Of a stretch of DNA of 39,048 bases, positions 16,780 to 25,767 are shown one piece after another. Each line of letters starts with the position of its first letter. Positions within the stretch are counted from its first letter, which is position 1. The notes beneath the pieces are model-generated. The model was not told the origin of the DNA. It ran no database searches and was given only the letters and a program-made list of their open reading frames with translations. The translations under genes were made by a program, and so were the position numbers. The stretch covers positions 1 through 39,048 of the forward strand of contig JBKQHQ010000124.1 of the NCBI GenBank assembly GCA_052148715.1, written 5' to 3'. This stretch comes from JBKQHQ01 sp052148715 (GTDB taxonomy: Bacteria; Pseudomonadota; Alphaproteobacteria; Rhizobiales; Xanthobacteraceae).

Positions 16780-17811
16780 TCAGCGCGCCGCCTGTACCTT
16801 GGCCAGGAGCAGCCGCCGGAACGCGACCTCCTCCTCGATCACCAGACGCACCGGCAGCACCCGCACCCGCGCCGCCAGCTCGGCAAGCACCTTTTCCGGA
16901 GATCTCGAGCCCACGGCAGCGGTGCCGGACAACCGCGCGCTGTCCTTTTCGGTGGTGAGGAGGATGAGGCCTTCCCGCTCTGCCTCATCGAGCAAGGTTG
17001 TTGCTTCCGCCGCCCGATAGGGATGGTGATCGGGAAACGCTCGCCGCGCCCGCACGTCGATCCGGGCTTCGGCCAAGGTGGCGAAGAATTTGTCCGGATC
17101 GGCAATCCCCGCAAAGGCCAGAACCGACTGTCCGCTCAGCCCGGCAACGGCGGCTTGCTCGGGTTCCAACGCGCCAGTGAAGATCGGAATGCCGCGGCGC
17201 GCGACTTCCTGCGCAAGCGCGGACGCCGCCGCGCCGCCGCCGATCAGCAGGATGGCGCCGGCGCGGTCGAGCTGCGCGTCGAGCGGCGCCCGCAAGGGGC
17301 CCGCCGGGAAGACGCAGGCATTGCCGATGCCGCGGCGCGCATCGACCACGACGACCGAAAAATCCTTCGCGAGCGAAGGATTTTGGAACCCGTCGTCCAT
17401 CACGACGAGGCTTGCGCCCGAGGCCCGTGCCGCCGCCGCGCCCGCGGGCCGGTCGCGCGCGACGATCGTCGGCGCCACGCGCGCGAGCAGTAACGGCTCA
17501 TCGCCAACGTCGGCCGCCTGATGCCGATCGAGGGCGACCTGCACCGGTCCGGCGAGCTTGCCGCCGTAGCCGCGCGTGAGGAAAAACGGCCGCTCGCCGG
17601 CCGCCTGCAGCCAGTGCGCGACGGCAAGCGCCGTCGGCGTCTTGCCGGCGCCGCCGACCGTCAGATTGCCGATGCACAGAACCGGGATGCCCGCGCGCCG
17701 CCCTCCCCGGCGCAACCGCGCGGCCGTGATGGCACCGTAGGCGAAGCCGAACGGTGCCAGCAGCGCCGCCGTGCTCCCTGCCCGGCGCCACCAGAAACCC
17801 GGCTCACGCAT
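16780..17811 (-). CDS. lpxK: Tetraacyldisaccharide 4'-kinase LpxK
   Basis: 343 residues from the ATG at 17811, overlapping the waaA stop by eight bases. It phosphorylates the 4' position of the lipid A disaccharide on the inner face of the inner membrane. Visible: N-terminal membrane-associated helix (STAALLAPFGFAYGAITAAR), P-loop IGNLTVGGAGKTPT (47-60), FLTRGYGG, GDEPLLLA, DDGFQNPSLAKD and the C-terminal TTEKDSARL. Normal length for the family. It follows waaA in one minus-strand operon. Confidence 0.95.
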   Translation of the reverse strand: MREPGFWWRRAGSTAALLAPFGFAYGAITAARLRRGGRRAGIPVLCIGNLTVGGAGKTPTALAVAHWLQAAGERPFFLTRGYGGKLAGPVQVALDRHQAADVGDEPLLLARVAPTIVARDRPAGAAAARASGASLVVMDDGFQNPSLAKDFSVVVVDARRGIGNACVFPAGPLRAPLDAQLDRAGAILLIGGGAAASALAQEVARRGIPIFTGALEPEQAAVAGLSGQSVLAFAGIADPDKFFATLAEARIDVRARRAFPDHHPYRAAEATTLLDEAEREGLILLTTEKDSARLSGTAAVGSRSPEKVLAELAARVRVLPVRLVIEEEVAFRRLLLAKVQAAR

Positions 17812-19108
17812 CGCGCGATCGGCGATCGGCCCGCAGCTCCGCCAGATAGGGGTCGAGCGCGGAGAGCGTCCGCCCGAGCGCGCCGCACAGCGCATCCACG
17901 GTCCTGCGCGCCGCCTCGGCAACCGCCTGCCGGGTCACGGCGTCCCGGAGCCAAGCACTCAAGCCGCGCGCGAGGCCGCCGGCGTCGGGAATCTGCTCCG
18001 CGCCGTGGGCGGTATCGAGCGCCAAATAGATCTCGGCAAAATTCGCCACATGCGGTCCGTGCAGGATAGCAGCGCCGAGCTTTGCCGCCTCGATCGGGTT
18101 TTGCCCGCCGTGGCTGACCAGCGAGCCGCCGATGAACACGATCGGCGCCAGCCGGTAGACGAGACCGAGCTCGCCCAGGGTATCGACCACATAGAGGTCG
18201 GTGTCGGCGCCGAGCGGCGCGCCGCTCGAACGCAGCACCGCCTTGAGCCCGGATGCGCGTGCCAGCTCGAAAATGGCTCCCCCGCGCTCCGGATGGCGCG
18301 GCGCGATGATCGTCAGCAGCCCGGCGAAACTTTGCCGCAGCCGTTGATGCGCGTCGATCAGCGCCGCCTCTTCGCCCGGGTGGGTCGAGGTCGCGGCGAT
18401 GATCGGCCGTGGCCCGATCGCCGCTTTCAGCCTGGCCAAGACCATGGCATCGACCGGCGGCGCCGGAACATCGAGCTTAAGATTGCCGGTCGTGCTGACG
18501 CGCGGCGCACCGAGCTCCGCGAGGCGCTCCGCATCGCCCTGCGCCTGCGCGAGGCACAGATCGAAACGCTGCAGCAGCGCGGCGATCGCACCGGGGAAAT
18601 AGCGCCAGCGCTTGAACGAACGCTCGGACAGCCGGGCATTGACGAGGATCAGCGGGATGCGCCGGCCGGCGCTCGCCAGGATCAGGTTCGGCCACAGATC
18701 CGACTCGGCAAACAGCGCGAGATCCGGCCGCCAGTGGTCGAGAAACCGCGCGACGTAACGCGGCGCATCGAACGGCACGAACTGGTGGATGACATCGCCG
18801 GGCAGCCGGCGCACCGCCAAACGCGCCGAGGTCACGGTGCCCGAGGTGACGAGCACCCGACATTGCCGCGAGCGGATATGCTCGATTAGCGGGATCACCG
18901 CGAGAAGCTCGCCCACGCTCGCCCCGTGCACCCAAACCAACGGTCCGGGCGGACGCGCGACGGCCGTTTCCCCGCGGCGCTCGCGCAGCCGACCGGGCTC
19001 CTCCTTACCGCGCCGCAGCCGGTCACCGAGGATCAGCGGTGCGAACGGCGTCAGCGCCAAGGAAAGCCCCCGATAGACTTGCAGCGTCAGCGGCAAACGA
19101 TCAGCCAC
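17804..19108 (-). CDS. waaA: Kdo transferase WaaA (KdtA)
   Basis: 434 residues from a GTG at 19108. Adds Kdo to lipid IVA at the inner membrane. Features: membrane-associated N-terminus, GKEEPGRLRERRG (34-46), catalytic-base motif HGASVGE (61-67), TSGTVTSAR, ESDLWPNL, NARLSERS, STHPGEE and GGSLVSHGGQNPIEAAKLG (nucleotide-sugar binding). GT-B fold typical of family GT30. The start overlaps the end of the DUF374 gene, and its stop overlaps lpxK, so the three are tightly coupled. Confidence 0.95.
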   Translation of the reverse strand: MADRLPLTLQVYRGLSLALTPFAPLILGDRLRRGKEEPGRLRERRGETAVARPPGPLVWVHGASVGELLAVIPLIEHIRSRQCRVLVTSGTVTSARLAVRRLPGDVIHQFVPFDAPRYVARFLDHWRPDLALFAESDLWPNLILASAGRRIPLILVNARLSERSFKRWRYFPGAIAALLQRFDLCLAQAQGDAERLAELGAPRVSTTGNLKLDVPAPPVDAMVLARLKAAIGPRPIIAATSTHPGEEAALIDAHQRLRQSFAGLLTIIAPRHPERGGAIFELARASGLKAVLRSSGAPLGADTDLYVVDTLGELGLVYRLAPIVFIGGSLVSHGGQNPIEAAKLGAAILHGPHVANFAEIYLALDTAHGAEQIPDAGGLARGLSAWLRDAVTRQAVAEAARRTVDALCGALGRTLSALDPYLAELRADRRSRDA

Positions 19109-19832
19109 GAGCGGTACCTATTGCAGCTGCCGCAACTACCGCGCGGCCGTCGGCGATCGCATAGGCGCGGTCGGTGACGGCGTTAAGCTCGGATTCGACC
19201 AATTGCCGCGCCGCCTCGACCGCCGCGTCGTCGGCGTCTGCCGACACCCGGATCGCCGCGCCGACCGCGATGGCGAAGCGGCCGAACGGCAGGTTGATGG
19301 ACGTGCGGTCCCAGTTGCGCAGCTCGATGCGGCGGCTCGTCGCCACCGCGACCGGGTAGATCGGCCGCCCCGAGGCGCGCGCAAGCTGCACGATTCCCCG
19401 TCCGGCGATTCGCGATACTTTCGGCACGTCGGCAGTCAACGCCACGTTGTAACCTTCTTCAAGCGCAGTGAGCAACTCTTTGAACGCAATCACGCCTCCC
19501 TTGCGGTGATAGTCGCGCCCGTGGCTGCCCGACCCGCGGACGGGCTCGATCCCGAGCCGGGCGGCGGCAATGGCGTTGATCGCGCCGTCGCGATGCCGGG
19601 AAATCAATGCCTTGACCCGATGGTGCTCGCGTTTGAAGAACGGCATCATGAAATGCTGTCCGTGCCACATCGCCACGATGAACGGAATGTTGGGGTCGGA
19701 GCGCTCATAAAAATCCGCCGGCTCGATCGCGAATCGATTGGTCCACCAAACGAGGCGCAGATACTCGGCGGCGAGCACGCCGACCGTCTTCTGCGCCCAT
19801 GGCGCACTGCCGATCTGCCTCAATGATACCAT
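19101..19832 (-). CDS. DUF374 lysophospholipid-acyltransferase-like protein
   Basis: 243 residues. DUF374 family, related to LPLAT acyltransferases. Visible: WHGQHFMMPFF (an HxxxxD/H-like active-site region), ALISRHRDG, GSGSHGRDYHRKGG, ALTADVPKVSRIAGRGI and ARASGRPIYPVAVATS. In this order it sits upstream of waaA and is thought to act on a lipid A or membrane-lipid acyl step; the exact substrate is not known from sequence. It overlaps waaA by eight bases. Confidence 0.9.
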   Translation of the reverse strand: MVSLRQIGSAPWAQKTVGVLAAEYLRLVWWTNRFAIEPADFYERSDPNIPFIVAMWHGQHFMMPFFKREHHRVKALISRHRDGAINAIAAARLGIEPVRGSGSHGRDYHRKGGVIAFKELLTALEEGYNVALTADVPKVSRIAGRGIVQLARASGRPIYPVAVATSRRIELRNWDRTSINLPFGRFAIAVGAAIRVSADADDAAVEAARQLVESELNAVTDRAYAIADGRAVVAAAAIGTARG

Positions 19833-19850
19833 CTGGGACCGTCGTCGGCT

Positions 19851-20105
19851 TCACCCGGCCGGGCGATCCCCCGGCTTATCCGGATCAAGCAGCCGGTGCA
19901 TATGCACAATAAAATACCGCATATGGGCGTTATCGACAGTTTGCTGCGCCCTGCCCCTCCATGCCGCATGCGCAGTTGCATAGTTCGGGTAGATGCCGAC
20001 GATGTCGAGCTTTTCGAGATCCTTGAATTCGGTCTCGCCCAGCGCCTTGAGCTCGCCCCCGAACACCAGGTGAAGCAGTTGCTTGGGTTGTGCGTCAGCC
20101 GCCAT
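19851..20105 (-). CDS. DUF4170 family small protein
   Basis: 84 residues. Matches DUF4170, a small alphaproteobacterial family: KQLLHLVFGGELKALGE, DLEKLDIVGIYPNYATAHAAWR and AHMRYFIVHMHRLLDP. No signal peptide or membrane segment. It lies between cysQ and the DUF374 gene, 18 bases before the latter's start, as in many relatives. Function unknown; conserved placement hints at a link to the lipid A block. Confidence 0.88.
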   Translation of the reverse strand: MAADAQPKQLLHLVFGGELKALGETEFKDLEKLDIVGIYPNYATAHAAWRGRAQQTVDNAHMRYFIVHMHRLLDPDKPGDRPAG

Positions 20106-20146
20106 CGATTTCGATCCTTGCCGTGGGCGCAGTCGCAGTGCGGGGA

Positions 20147-20953
20147 CTAAGCAAGCTGCGAATGCCGCTCACGGAGTAGATCAACCAACGCCGCGTGACG
20201 CTCGCGCCCCGCCGCCACGAGCGTATCATGCACCGGGTCGGGCCGGTTGTAGGTTAGAGCTGCGCCCGTGAGAGACGTCAGCGCACCGCCGGCTTCGTGC
20301 ACCAAAAGATCGGCCGCCGCAAGATCCCAGTCGTGCGAATGGCTCCGCGCCAAGGCCACGTCGATCACCCCCTGGGCGACACGGGCGAGCCGCAGGGCCA
20401 GCGAGTGAATATTGGGTACAGTCACGATGGGGACCAACGCCGCAAGACTTTCAAGCTGTCGCTGGCGGCCGGCGACGCGGGCACCCTCGAGCGAGGCGCC
20501 GCCGCTCGCCGCAATGGGATCGCCGTTGAGCGTCGCACCTTCACTCTTGACCGCAACGAACAGCTCCCCGCTCACCGGCGCGAACAGTACCGCGACGACC
20601 GGCCGGCCGTGGTCGACCAGCGCCGCCGAGACCGCCCAATCCGGGCGCCCGTCGATGTAGGCCCGCGTGCCATCGATCGGATCGACCACCCAGACGTAGC
20701 GCGCTCCCTGGCGCGCGCCGTCGTCCTCGCTTTCCTCCGAGAGCCAGCCGAAGTCGGGGTTCACCGTCATCAGGTGATCACGCAGGATCACGTTGGCCGC
20801 AATATCGGCCTCGCTCACCGGCGACTGCTTGCCCTTGGTCCAGCTCTTCAAGGGTTGGCGGAACCGGGAAAGAGCGTCGCCACCCGCCTCCTGTACGGCC
20901 GCGACTAGACGCGCGCGCGCTTCGGCAAGATCGGCAGGCTCAGCGACCCGCAA
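20147..20953 (-). CDS. cysQ: 3'(2'),5'-bisphosphate nucleotidase CysQ / inositol-monophosphatase family
   Basis: 268 residues from a TTG at 20953, inside the 3' end of pmbA. Metal-binding IMPase motifs are complete: LSEES (71-75), WVVDPIDGTRAYI (88-100) and SHDWDLAAADLLVHEAGG. CysQ removes the 3' phosphate from PAP, a by-product of sulfate assimilation, in the cytoplasm. Inositol-phosphate activity is an alternative that sequence cannot exclude. It overlaps pmbA by 14 bases and begins the run leading to lpxK. Confidence 0.88.
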   Translation of the reverse strand: MRVAEPADLAEARARLVAAVQEAGGDALSRFRQPLKSWTKGKQSPVSEADIAANVILRDHLMTVNPDFGWLSEESEDDGARQGARYVWVVDPIDGTRAYIDGRPDWAVSAALVDHGRPVVAVLFAPVSGELFVAVKSEGATLNGDPIAASGGASLEGARVAGRQRQLESLAALVPIVTVPNIHSLALRLARVAQGVIDVALARSHSHDWDLAAADLLVHEAGGALTSLTGAALTYNRPDPVHDTLVAAGRERHAALVDLLRERHSQLA

Positions 20954-22292
20954 CGGTCAAACCCTCCACGCGCAGCGTCGGCGCGTTGACGCCATAGCGG
21001 AACTCGAGGTCGTCGGCGGGGGCAAGGGTGCGGAAGATGTCGAACAGATGACCGGCGATGGTGACCTCGCTCACCGGAAAGGTGCGCTCGCCGTTCTCGA
21101 TCCAGAACCCCGCGGCCCCGCGACTATAGTCGCCGGTTACGGTGTTGACACCCATCCCGATCAGATCGGTGACATAAAGTCCTTGGCTGATGTCGGCGAT
21201 CAGGGCCTGCGGGCTTTGCAATCCGGGCTCGAGATGCAGGTTGGTCGGCCCCGGCGACGGCGAGGAGGATACGCCGCGCTGCGCGTGTCCCGTGGTCTTC
21301 AGATTAAGCTCGCGCGCCGTTCCGCAATCCAGTATCCAAGATTTGAGCACGCCATCATCGATGAGTGCCAGCTTATGCGCCGCCACGCCCTCCCCGTCGA
21401 ACGGGCGCGAGCGCAGACCGCGCCGGCGCAGCGGGTCATCGATGATGCGAATGCCGGCGGCGAACAGGCGCTCCCCGAGCTTCTCCTGCAGAAAGCTGGT
21501 CTTGCGCGCAATCGCGCTGCCGTTGATCGCGCTGGTGAGGTGGTTGATGAGCGAGCCGCTCACGCGGGGATCGAATACGACGGGCACGCGCTGGGTCTCC
21601 ACCTTGCGCGGATTGAGGCGCTCGACCGCGCGCCGTCCGGCGGTGCGCCCGACGCTCTCGGCCGGTTCCAGATCGTGCGCATGCAAGGCCGAGGAGAAGT
21701 CGTAGTCACGCTCCATGCTGGTTCCTTCGCCGGCGATGGCGGTCATCGACATGCCGTGCCGCGATCCCAGATAGGCGCCGCGAAAGCCGTGACTGGTCGC
21801 CAGCATCATGCCGGCAATTCCGCCCGAGGCGGACGCTCCGCCTGACTTGGTGACGCCCTCGACGGCCAACCCGGCCGCCTCCGCGGCGCGCGCCAAGGAT
21901 TCCAGGCGCCCCACCGACGGCAGCTCCGTGTCGAGCAGGTCGAGGTCTGGAATCTCGGTGGCCAGCAGATCCGGATCGGCGAGGCCCGCGAACCGATCAT
22001 TCGGCGCGACCCGTGCCATGGCCACCGCGCGTTCGGCAAGCGCGGCTACTCCGTCCTGTCTCACGTCGTTAGTCGACACGACCGCTTGCCGGCGGCCGAC
22101 GAAGACGCGCAGACCGATGTCATCTGATTCCGCGCGCTCCGATTCCTCGACCTCGCCGTCGCGTACCTCGACCGCAAGCGAGATCGAGCGCACCGCCACC
22201 GCATCCGCGGCGTCCGCGCCGGCGGATCGCGCGGCGGCGACGAGCCGTTCAGCGAGGTCGATGAGCGCGGATTGATCCAGGTAGGAGGACAT
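20940..22292 (-). CDS. pmbA: Metalloprotease subunit PmbA/TldE
   Basis: 450 residues, full length. PmbA/TldE is the partner of TldD; the complex processes peptides (microcin B17 maturation, CcdA degradation in E. coli). The N-terminal half has GVEVRDGEVEESERAESDDIGLRVFVG-type sequence, and the C-terminal half PVVFDPRVSGSLINHL, NLHLEPG and GAAGFWIENGERTFPVSEVTIAGHL. No HExxxH zinc motif is present, as expected for TldE. AAGGAGAG precedes the ATG. No tldD lies in the window. Confidence 0.93.
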   Translation of the reverse strand: MSSYLDQSALIDLAERLVAAARSAGADAADAVAVRSISLAVEVRDGEVEESERAESDDIGLRVFVGRRQAVVSTNDVRQDGVAALAERAVAMARVAPNDRFAGLADPDLLATEIPDLDLLDTELPSVGRLESLARAAEAAGLAVEGVTKSGGASASGGIAGMMLATSHGFRGAYLGSRHGMSMTAIAGEGTSMERDYDFSSALHAHDLEPAESVGRTAGRRAVERLNPRKVETQRVPVVFDPRVSGSLINHLTSAINGSAIARKTSFLQEKLGERLFAAGIRIIDDPLRRRGLRSRPFDGEGVAAHKLALIDDGVLKSWILDCGTARELNLKTTGHAQRGVSSSPSPGPTNLHLEPGLQSPQALIADISQGLYVTDLIGMGVNTVTGDYSRGAAGFWIENGERTFPVSEVTIAGHLFDIFRTLAPADDLEFRYGVNAPTLRVEGLTVAGR

Positions 22293-22582
22293 GCCGGGTT
22301 ACTCTCCTTGAAGCGGCAAAACACGGGCGAGCCACAGCCGCGGGCCCAAGGCTCGGCGTTCGACCCGAGCGCAAGTCGGATGAGCTGCCGACTGGCGGGA
22401 CCTATGCAGCATATCGAGAAACCGAGCAAACGCGGCAACACCCTGTCAATCATATCTTCCGACGGATACGCTGCTACGGCTGATTAACCAGGGTTCTTAA
22501 GGGGATACCGATTTTGTGGTGGCAACCTTCACGACACGATCGGGCAGTCAAGCTCGACGCAAGACGAGTTCAGGGGCGTCAA

Positions 22583-23158
22583 ATGAGAAGCGGCGGGACA
22601 ACGCCTGCCGGGTCGAGCCGCGCGTTGCGGCTCGACCCTTCTATGCTACCCGTGCGCTTCGCGACCAGCGATGCCGGGGCCGATGGGCGCCTGCGTATCA
22701 TCGAGTTGCACCGACGCGGCGTCGTGCTGCGCCGAGCCGTGCGGGGGATGCGCATGGCGGTCAATCTGCCGATTTCAACTTTCCTCGGCGTCGCCATCCG
22801 CGTGGTCGCGCCGCGATCGGGCGACAGCGGCAATATCAGCATCATGCTCGAGCATCGCGATCCGGCTTTGTCGGTGCCGCTGATGGTCTCCCTCGACAGC
22901 GACGACGTAATGGCCGAATGGCAGACCTGGGCGCGCGCCTTGGCGCTACCGCTGCTGGTGGCGGACGCCGACGGTACGCTGCGCGAGCCGTTCGCGCGCA
23001 TCGGTGCGGTTCGGGTCACGCGGCCGGTCCCGCGGCGGCGGCGGCGCAACGCGATCAAGACACGACGTCCCTCGATCCTGCTGCGGCGCGCCGCGGCGGT
23101 CATGCCGAGCACGCCGCCGGTGCATCGCGGCGAGCTTGAGATCATCGCTCGGGATTGA
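22583..23158 (+). CDS. DUF6101-like protein, unknown function
   Basis: 191 residues from the ATG at 22583, with AGGGG six bases upstream; a longer frame starts at 22514 but lacks a site. Recognisable blocks are SRALRLDPSMLPVRFATSD, ELHRRGVVLRRAVRGMRMAVNLPISTFLGVAIR and LEHRDPALSVPL. The tail is very basic (RPVPRRRRRNAIKTRR). It resembles a family seen next to pmbA in Bradyrhizobium relatives, which I believe is DUF6101. No membrane segment. It is divergent from pmbA across 290 bases that probably hold both promoters. Confidence 0.7.
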   Translation: MRSGGTTPAGSSRALRLDPSMLPVRFATSDAGADGRLRIIELHRRGVVLRRAVRGMRMAVNLPISTFLGVAIRVVAPRSGDSGNISIMLEHRDPALSVPLMVSLDSDDVMAEWQTWARALALPLLVADADGTLREPFARIGAVRVTRPVPRRRRRNAIKTRRPSILLRRAAAVMPSTPPVHRGELEIIARD

Positions 23159-23161
23159 CGA

Positions 23162-24097
23162 TCAGATTACCCGCGCGGCCAGTGTGTCCGCGACCAGGCC
23201 CGCGAACAGGATCAACCCGGCATCACGGTTGCCCTTGAACAGCGCCAGACAAAGCGCCGGATCGGCAATGTCGAGGCGCCGGATCTGCCAAGCGAGGTGC
23301 GCGGCAAATCCCGCAAGGCCGATCGCGAACACGGCCCCCGCGCCGACCAGATAACCGGCAACGGCGATCAGAACCACCGCAAGCGCATAGAAGACGGCAA
23401 GCATCGGCTTGGTGCGCTCCCCGAACAAAAGGGCTGTCGACTTGACGCCGATCAACGCGTCGTCCTCGCGGTCCTGATGCGCATAGATGGTGTCATAGCC
23501 GATCACCCAGCAAATCGACCCGGCATAGAGGAGAAGCGCCGGCGCATCGAGCCGTCCGAACGCGGCCGCCCAACCCATCAGCGCGCCCCAGGAAAACGCC
23601 AGCCCGAGCGCGATCTGCGGCCAGTTGGTCACCCGTTTTAGGAACGGGTAGATCGCGACCACCAGCAGCGACGCCAATCCGGTCGCAATGGCGAAGCTGT
23701 TGAACTGCCGCAACACCAGAAGGCCGATCAAGGCTTGCGCGAGCAAGAACACCGCAGCCCGAACCACACTGACTTGCCCGGATGGAATCGGGCGCGACCG
23801 AGTGCGTTCGACTTTCTCATCGAGATCCCGGTCGACGATGTCGTTCCACGTGCAGCCCGCGCCGCGCATGGCAAAGGCGCCGACGAAGAACAAAAGCACG
23901 TGCCACGGGTCGGGCAGGAGCGCATGGGCCTGCTCGGCGGCGAGCGCGGCCGACCACCAACAGGGGATGAGCAGGAGCCAGGAGCCTATCGGGCGATCGA
24001 GCCGCGCGAGCCGCAGGTAAGGCCGTGCACCGATCGGGGCCAGACGATCGACCCAGTTGCCGGTAGCATCAGCGACGCGTCCGGCAACCTCGTTCAT
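23162..24097 (-). CDS. ubiA: 4-hydroxybenzoate polyprenyltransferase UbiA
   Basis: 311 residues. Integral membrane prenyltransferase of ubiquinone synthesis: attaches the polyprenyl tail to 4-hydroxybenzoate. Both Asp-rich motifs are present: NDIVDRDLD (85-93) and DTIYAHQDREDD (202-213), with RPIPSG after the first. About eight or nine transmembrane segments. Its ATG overlaps the stop of the upstream secreted-protein gene (four bases). Convergent with the DUF6101-like gene. Confidence 0.95.
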   Translation of the reverse strand: MNEVAGRVADATGNWVDRLAPIGARPYLRLARLDRPIGSWLLLIPCWWSAALAAEQAHALLPDPWHVLLFFVGAFAMRGAGCTWNDIVDRDLDEKVERTRSRPIPSGQVSVVRAAVFLLAQALIGLLVLRQFNSFAIATGLASLLVVAIYPFLKRVTNWPQIALGLAFSWGALMGWAAAFGRLDAPALLLYAGSICWVIGYDTIYAHQDREDDALIGVKSTALLFGERTKPMLAVFYALAVVLIAVAGYLVGAGAVFAIGLAGFAAHLAWQIRRLDIADPALCLALFKGNRDAGLILFAGLVADTLAARVI

Positions 24098-24678
24098 CTT
24101 TCGAGGGCGTTACCGGTCAACGTGTCGAACGTCCCCCGTCCCGGCTTCGCGTCCTCTTTGGTCGGCACCTTCGCTACCGAATTGAGCGCGTCGCTCAGCG
24201 ACGGACCGGCCGGCCGCGGCGGGTTGGCGGCTGCCGTGCAGACCCGCTTGTGCAGTTCCTCGGTGTGCTCATGATTGGTCTTCATTTGCTTCATCGCTTC
24301 GGCGGGGATGCCGCACGAGACGCCGTTCTTCTGTACGAACTTGACCACCTTTGCTTCCGCGTCGGAGAATCGGCCGATCAGTTCGCAGGCCTGCTGCGGG
24401 GTCGCATGTTTAGCGCCCGCCTCGCGCACGGCGATCGCACGCTTCTCCGCCTCTTGCCGCAACGGCGCGAATTCGTTGAAGCAGGGCGGCATCCCGCCCC
24501 CACCGGGGCCGGGCGATGGCCCCGGCGCGAACTGCGGAGTGGCCTGCCCGCCGCCGCCCGGCGGCGGCGAGAACTGCGGCGCCGCCGGCCCGGCGCCCGG
24601 CGGCGGGAACTGCGCGGTGGCCGGCCAGCCGCCAGCCACGATCAGTAGGCACGCGAGCGGTAGAGCGCGACCAAGCAT
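24094..24678 (-). CDS. Secreted Pro/Gly-rich protein with Cys-containing helical domain
   Basis: 194 residues from the ATG at 24678, placed nine bases after GGAGG; an ATG six bases upstream is too close to the site. Signal peptide (MLGRALPLACLLIVAGGWPATAQ) followed by ~50 residues of repeated QF.PPPG/PGG. The mature domain holds CFNEFAPLRQEAEKRAIAV, QQACELIGRFSDAEAK and GVSCGIPAEAMKQMKTNHEHTEELHKRVC: four Cys that may pair. I do not recognise a named family, though similar proteins precede ubiA in relatives. Periplasmic location is inferred. Confidence 0.8.
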   Translation of the reverse strand: MLGRALPLACLLIVAGGWPATAQFPPPGAGPAAPQFSPPPGGGGQATPQFAPGPSPGPGGGGMPPCFNEFAPLRQEAEKRAIAVREAGAKHATPQQACELIGRFSDAEAKVVKFVQKNGVSCGIPAEAMKQMKTNHEHTEELHKRVCTAAANPPRPAGPSLSDALNSVAKVPTKEDAKPGRGTFDTLTGNALER

Positions 24679-24801
24679 GGCCATTCCCCTCCGAATCAAC
24701 CGTTTACCATAACTAAGTTGTTCGTTACGCACATTAACAACCGGCAAATCCGGCGATAAGGCGGCAAATCACAGGCTCCCACCAGCCGCCAAGGCTGCAC
24801 C

Positions 24802-25578
24802 ATGGCCCGTTATGACTTCCGTAGTCCAAGCCTCTACCTCGACGCGGCGCTTGCACGCGGAGATGCTATCCCGCTCGACCGCGCGCAAGCGAACTATTTG
24901 CAAAACGTGCTGCGGCTTCCATCGGGTGCGGCCGTGCTGGTCTTCAACGGCCGCGACGGCGAATGGCGTGCCCAGCTGAAGGAAGCCGGGAAACGCGGCG
25001 CGGCGCTCGAAATCGGCGAGCAAACCCGCGCCCAGACGGCCCCGAGCGACCTCCATTGGGTGTTCGCACCGCTCAAGCACGCCCGGCTCGACTACATGGT
25101 GCAGAAGGCAGTGGAGATGGGAGTTTCGCGGCTGCAACCCATCACCACCCGGCACAGCCAAGTCACGCGCGTCAATGGCGAGCGCATGCGCGCCAACGCC
25201 ATCGAAGCCGCCGAGCAGTGCGGCATCCTGACGCTGCCCGAGATCGCCGAGCCGACCACGCTCGACCGGTTCATGGCCGCCCGGACGCCCGATCGGACGC
25301 TGATCTTTTGCGACGAGGATGCGCCGGTGAAGGATCCGGTCGCGGCGCTCGCCGCGACGCGGAAAAGCTCCGGCATGCCGCGCCCTCCCGTCGCGCTCCT
25401 GGTCGGTCCGGAGGGCGGCTTCGCGGAGGAGGAGCGGCTGGCGCTCTTGCGCCTGCCGAACGTGGTCCGGCTCGCGCTCGGTCCGCGCATCCTGCGCGCC
25501 GACACGGCGGCGGTTGCGGCGCTCGCGCTGGTTCAGGCGGTGCTGGGCGATTGGCGTGCGGACGCCACGGGTGGCTAA
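24802..25578 (+). CDS. rsmE: 16S rRNA (uracil-1498-N3)-methyltransferase RsmE
   Basis: 258 residues. SPOUT-fold methyltransferase acting on m3U1498 of the 30S subunit. N-terminal PUA-like domain (1-75, NYLQNVLRLPSGA), then APLKHARLDYMVQKAVEMGV, and the SAM-binding knot LLVGPEGGFAEEE (199-211) and LALGPRILRADTAAVAAL (224-241). Full length. Divergent from the secreted-protein gene. The usual downstream glutamate-cysteine ligase gene of Bradyrhizobium is replaced here by a palindromic repeat and hisZ. Confidence 0.94.
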   Translation: MARYDFRSPSLYLDAALARGDAIPLDRAQANYLQNVLRLPSGAAVLVFNGRDGEWRAQLKEAGKRGAALEIGEQTRAQTAPSDLHWVFAPLKHARLDYMVQKAVEMGVSRLQPITTRHSQVTRVNGERMRANAIEAAEQCGILTLPEIAEPTTLDRFMAARTPDRTLIFCDEDAPVKDPVAALAATRKSSGMPRPPVALLVGPEGGFAEEERLALLRLPNVVRLALGPRILRADTAAVAALALVQAVLGDWRADATGG

Positions 25579-25646
25579 GGTTAAGGCTCTTGCGGCAAAC
25601 GCGGTCGAAACCTTGGCGATGCCATGCTAAAGGGCCAACCGAGCGC

Positions 25647-25688
25647 TTAGAGCACTTCCCGATTACCTTGAATCGGGAAGTGCTCTAA
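25647..25688. terminator. Perfect 18-bp hairpin after rsmE
   Basis: TTAGAGCACTTCCCGATT (25647-25664) and its exact complement (25671-25688) with a six-base loop ACCTTG. It lies 68 bases past rsmE and is followed by TTCTTCATGTTT, a weak U-tract. It could terminate rsmE or belong to the palindromic repeat that follows immediately. Confidence 0.6.
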
Positions 25689-25704
25689 TTCTTCATGTTT
25701 GGTC

Positions 25705-25747
25705 GCATTTCTTGCGGAAAACCGGTGTCCACTTTTCCGGGAAATGC
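25705..25747. repeat. Rhizobiales-type palindromic repeat (GGAAAACCGGT core)
   Basis: Arms GCATTTC (25705-25711) and GAAATGC (25741-25747) with inner CGGAAAA (25715-25721) and TTTTCCG (25733-25739) round CCGGTGTCCAC. Third member of the family also at 9373, 16316 and 35429. Confidence 0.8.
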
Positions 25748-25767
25748 TTTAGCAACGGCAACAATGC